Below the pieces are notes generated by a model. That model was not told the origin of the DNA, did not search any database, and worked only from the letters and a program-made list of their open reading frames with translations. From positions 1 to 64,000 of the forward strand of contig CAMVOK010000013.1 of the NCBI GenBank assembly GCA_947169115.1: a stretch of 64,000 nucleotides of DNA, given 5' to 3'. Within the stretch, counting starts at the first letter, position 1, and each line of letters begins with the position of its first letter. Origin of the DNA: an uncultured Prevotellaceae bacterium (lineage in GTDB: Bacteria > Bacteroidota > Bacteroidia > Bacteroidales > Bacteroidaceae). Positions 61,850 through 64,000 of this stretch are shown in pieces. A program made the translations under genes and the position numbers.

Positions 61850-64000
61850 TCAATCTGCATTCTCTTCCTCGTGTTCCTTTACGAGCTTCTGCTGAACATC
61901 GGCAGGAACCAGTTCGTAGCTTGCAAAGTTCATGATGAAGCTGGCTCTGCCACCCGTCAGGCTACTGAGTGCCGTGCTATACGAGCTCATCTCCTTCAGA
62001 GGAGCCTTGGCGGTCAGTTTCTCATAACCTGCCTCACTGGTCATACCCATAATCATGGCACGACGGCCTTGCAAGTCGCTCATCACGTCGCCCAGCTTGT
62101 CGCTCGGAACGAATACCTCTACATCGTAGATGGGTTCCAGAATCTTCGGTCCTGCCTCGCGGAAGGCCTGTGCGAATGCCTGACGACCAGCCAACATGAA
62201 CGAAAGTTCGTTGCTGTCCACGGGATGCATCTTACCATCATATACTATTACGCGCACGTCGCGTGCATAGCAACCCGTCAGAGGACCTTGCTCCATGCGT
62301 TGCATGACACCCTTCAGGATGGCCGGCATGAAACGGGTGTCGATGGCACCGCCCACAACCGAGTTGATGAACACCAGCTTGCCGCCCCACTCCAGGTCGA
62401 TAACCTCCTCGCTCTTGGCATTGATGCGATACTCCTGTCCACCAAACTTGTACACTTCGGGAGCGGGCATACCCTCGTAGTAAGGCTCTACAATGAGGTG
62501 TACCTCACCGAACTGTCCGGCACCACCCGACTGCTTCTTGTGGCGATAGTCGGCACGTGCAGCCTTTGTGATGGTCTCGCGATAAGGAATCTTCGGTTCG
62601 TCAAACACAATCTGAATCTTCTCGTTGTTCTCCATGCGCCATTTCAACGTGCGCAGGTGGAACTCACCCTGTCCGTGTACGATAATCTGGCGAAGCTCCT
62701 TGCTCTGCTCAATCTGCCATGTGGGGTCTTCCTCACGCATCTTCTGCAAGGCATTCATCATCTTCTCCGTCTCGCTCTCGTTGACGGCACGGATGGCACG
62801 CGAATACTTCGAATTAGGATATTTAATGAAGTTGAAGCGGTTCTCCGAATTCTTGTCGTTCAGCGTATTACCCGTCTTCACGTCCTTCAGCTTCACGGTA
62901 CAGCCAATGTCGCCAGCCACCAATTCTTCCACCTTGATGCGGTTGGCACCCGCACAACAGAAGAGCTGAGCCATGCGCTCCTTCGAGCCACGATCGGCAT
63001 TGGTCAGGTCGTCGCCCTCGTGCACCTTTCCGCTCATCACCTTGAAGTACTGAACCTCACCGATATGCGGCTCCACGCTGGTCTTGAAGAAGAACAAGCT
63101 GGTGGGACCGTTGGAATCGGGATTCACCTCTACGCCACGGGTATTGAATACCTTCGGCATTTCGTCCACGAAGGGAACCACATTGCCAAGGAACTCCATC
63201 AGACGGCGAACGCCCATGTCCTTGCCTGCACATACGCAGAAGACTGGGAACATGCCACGTACGGCCAAGCCCTTGCGGATGCCCTCGCGCATCTCGTCTT
63301 CCGTCAGCGTCTCGCTCTCGAAGAACTTCTCCATCAGGCACTCGTCGTGCTCTGCGGCAGCCTCCACCAGAGCCTTGTGCATCTCCGTAGCCTTCTCCAT
63401 CTGGTCGGCAGGAATTTCCTCGATGGTGGGAGCACCACCTTCGGGACCCCACGAATACTTCTTCATCAGCAGCACGTCGATGACGGCATTGAAGTTAGGA
63501 CCGGTTTCGATGGGGTACTGTATGGGCACCACCTTCGGGCCATAGATGTCTGTCAACTGCTCCAGAATCTGGTCGTAGTCGCAATTCTCGTCGTCGAGCT
63601 GGTTCACCAGGAAGATAACGGGCTTACCCAGTTTCTCCGTGTAGCGGAAGTGGTTTTGTGTGCCCACCTCCACTCCGTTGGCACCCTTCAGAAGCAGGAT
63701 GGCCGTGTCGGTCACGTTCAGTGCTGTCATGGCACCGCCCACGAAGTCGTCACTACCCGGGCAGTCGATGATGTTCAGTTTCTTGCCGTTCCACTCTACA
63801 TGGAATACCGTGCTGAATACAGAATAGCCATACTCCTGCTCTACAGGGAAGTAGTCGCTCACCGTATTCTTCTGTGTGATGCGTCCACGACGCTTGATGA
63901 TGCCTGCTTCGTAAAGCAGGCTTTCCGTGAGGGTTGTCTTACCGGCACCGTCATTACCCAGCAGGGCAATGTTTTTAATCTCATGAGTTTGATAAACTTT
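61850..64000 (-). CDS. fusA2: EF-G paralogue (EF-G2 type), 5' end beyond the window, catalytic His replaced
   Basis: At least 716 aa are visible and the frame continues past the window edge; the protein starts upstream, not at the internal GTG near 63862. All EF-G domains are recognisable: P-loop GNDGAGKTTLTE, domain II, and domains III-V (EFHLRTLKW, GGRASFIMNF). Key deviations are that G3 reads DCPGSDDF instead of DTPGHVDF, so the GTPase-activating His is Ser, and G4 reads NQLDDE instead of NKxD. Bacteroides EF-G2 has been described as a paralogue that translocates without GTP hydrolysis and supports growth under carbon limitation; this gene fits that class. No neighbouring ribosomal str-operon genes are seen. 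Confidence 0.9.
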   Translation of the reverse strand, partial: KVYQTHEIKNIALLGNDGAGKTTLTESLLYEAGIIKRRGRITQKNTVSDYFPVEQEYGYSVFSTVFHVEWNGKKLNIIDCPGSDDFVGGAMTALNVTDTAILLLKGANGVEVGTQNHFRYTEKLGKPVIFLVNQLDDENCDYDQILEQLTDIYGPKVVPIQYPIETGPNFNAVIDVLLMKKYSWGPEGGAPTIEEIPADQMEKATEMHKALVEAAAEHDECLMEKFFESETLTEDEMREGIRKGLAVRGMFPVFCVCAGKDMGVRRLMEFLGNVVPFVDEMPKVFNTRGVEVNPDSNGPTSLFFFKTSVEPHIGEVQYFKVMSGKVHEGDDLTNADRGSKERMAQLFCCAGANRIKVEELVAGDIGCTVKLKDVKTGNTLNDKNSENRFNFIKYPNSKYSRAIRAVNESETEKMMNALQKMREEDPTWQIEQSKELRQIIVHGQGEFHLRTLKWRMENNEKIQIVFDEPKIPYRETITKAARADYRHKKQSGGAGQFGEVHLIVEPYYEGMPAPEVYKFGGQEYRINAKSEEVIDLEWGGKLVFINSVVGGAIDTRFMPAILKGVMQRMEQGPLTGCYARDVRVIVYDGKMHPVDSNELSFMLAGRQAFAQAFREAGPKILEPIYDVEVFVPSDKLGDVMSDLQGRRAMIMGMTSEAGYEKLTAKAPLKEMSSYSTALSSLTGGRASFIMNFASYELVPADVQQKLVKEHEEENAD

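Noticed and set aside
63850..63862. GTG at 63862 as the start of the EF-G2 gene
   Set aside because: The frame continues upstream to the window edge with an intact P-loop (GNDGAGKTT), so the true start is outside the window.

Overview
The window looks like chromosomal DNA from a Bacteroidales bacterium, most probably a Prevotella-type gut or rumen species. Evidence: Bacteroidetes promoters (TTTG about 20 nt upstream of TAnnTTTG) precede many genes, few starts have a Shine-Dalgarno, alanine racemase is fused to MurF, an RprX/RprY-type two-component pair is present, a second EF-G paralogue lies at the right edge, and there are many exported glycoside hydrolases and BspA-like surface proteins. 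No rRNA, tRNA, CRISPR array, phage or complete insertion sequence was found.

Layout. 1-6.2 kb: a MATE/DUF3737/PatB operon on the minus strand, divergent from clpB. 6.2-6.9 kb: a non-coding island of tandem and inverted repeats. 6.9-14.1 kb (minus): a small peptide gene, a 916-aa Ig-like surface protein, a HepT/MntA toxin-antitoxin pair and a periplasmic LacZ-type GH2. 14.3-20.8 kb (plus): a DUF6057 membrane protein, a PD40 lipoprotein with a haem-c motif and a second GH2. 20.9-32.8 kb (minus): a translationally coupled surface operon (beta-helix protein, 553-aa repeat protein, 1825-aa BspA-like giant, small peptide) behind a long structured leader, then a GH53 galactanase with leucine-rich repeats. 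33.0-39.8 kb: GSCFA and MurF-Alr (minus), divergent from dxs-trkA (plus). 39.8-47.2 kb (minus): an AAA ATPase / DUF4435 TOPRIM / EEP nuclease cluster, then GH20, SGNH hydrolase and GH97. 47.3-53.8 kb (minus): a two-protein partner-switching module (STAS-kinase; sensor-SpoIIE-HATPase), glycerate kinase and a GH2. 54.0-59.4 kb: mtaB-GT2-rsmI, rpsF-rpsR-rplI and two tiny membrane or lipoprotein genes. 59.5-64.0 kb: rprX-rprY and an EF-G2-type factor that runs off the window.

The gene set fits a saccharolytic lifestyle. GH2 x3, GH20, GH53, GH97 and SGNH enzymes, mostly with signal peptides, would trim galactans and host or plant glycans. Surface repeat proteins and envelope-building enzymes accompany them.

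The most unusual signal is not a gene. Several families of short word-like or palindromic repeats occur both between genes and, in frame, inside at least a dozen coding sequences (MATE, PD40 lipoprotein, GH2, BspA-like, GH53, GH20, DUF4435, AAA, glycerate kinase, GT2, mtaB and others). They lengthen the proteins without breaking them, and sometimes supply signal-peptide residues, a stop codon or the linker before a C-terminal tag. This is analogous to Rickettsia palindromic elements but involves several unrelated sequence families in one locus.
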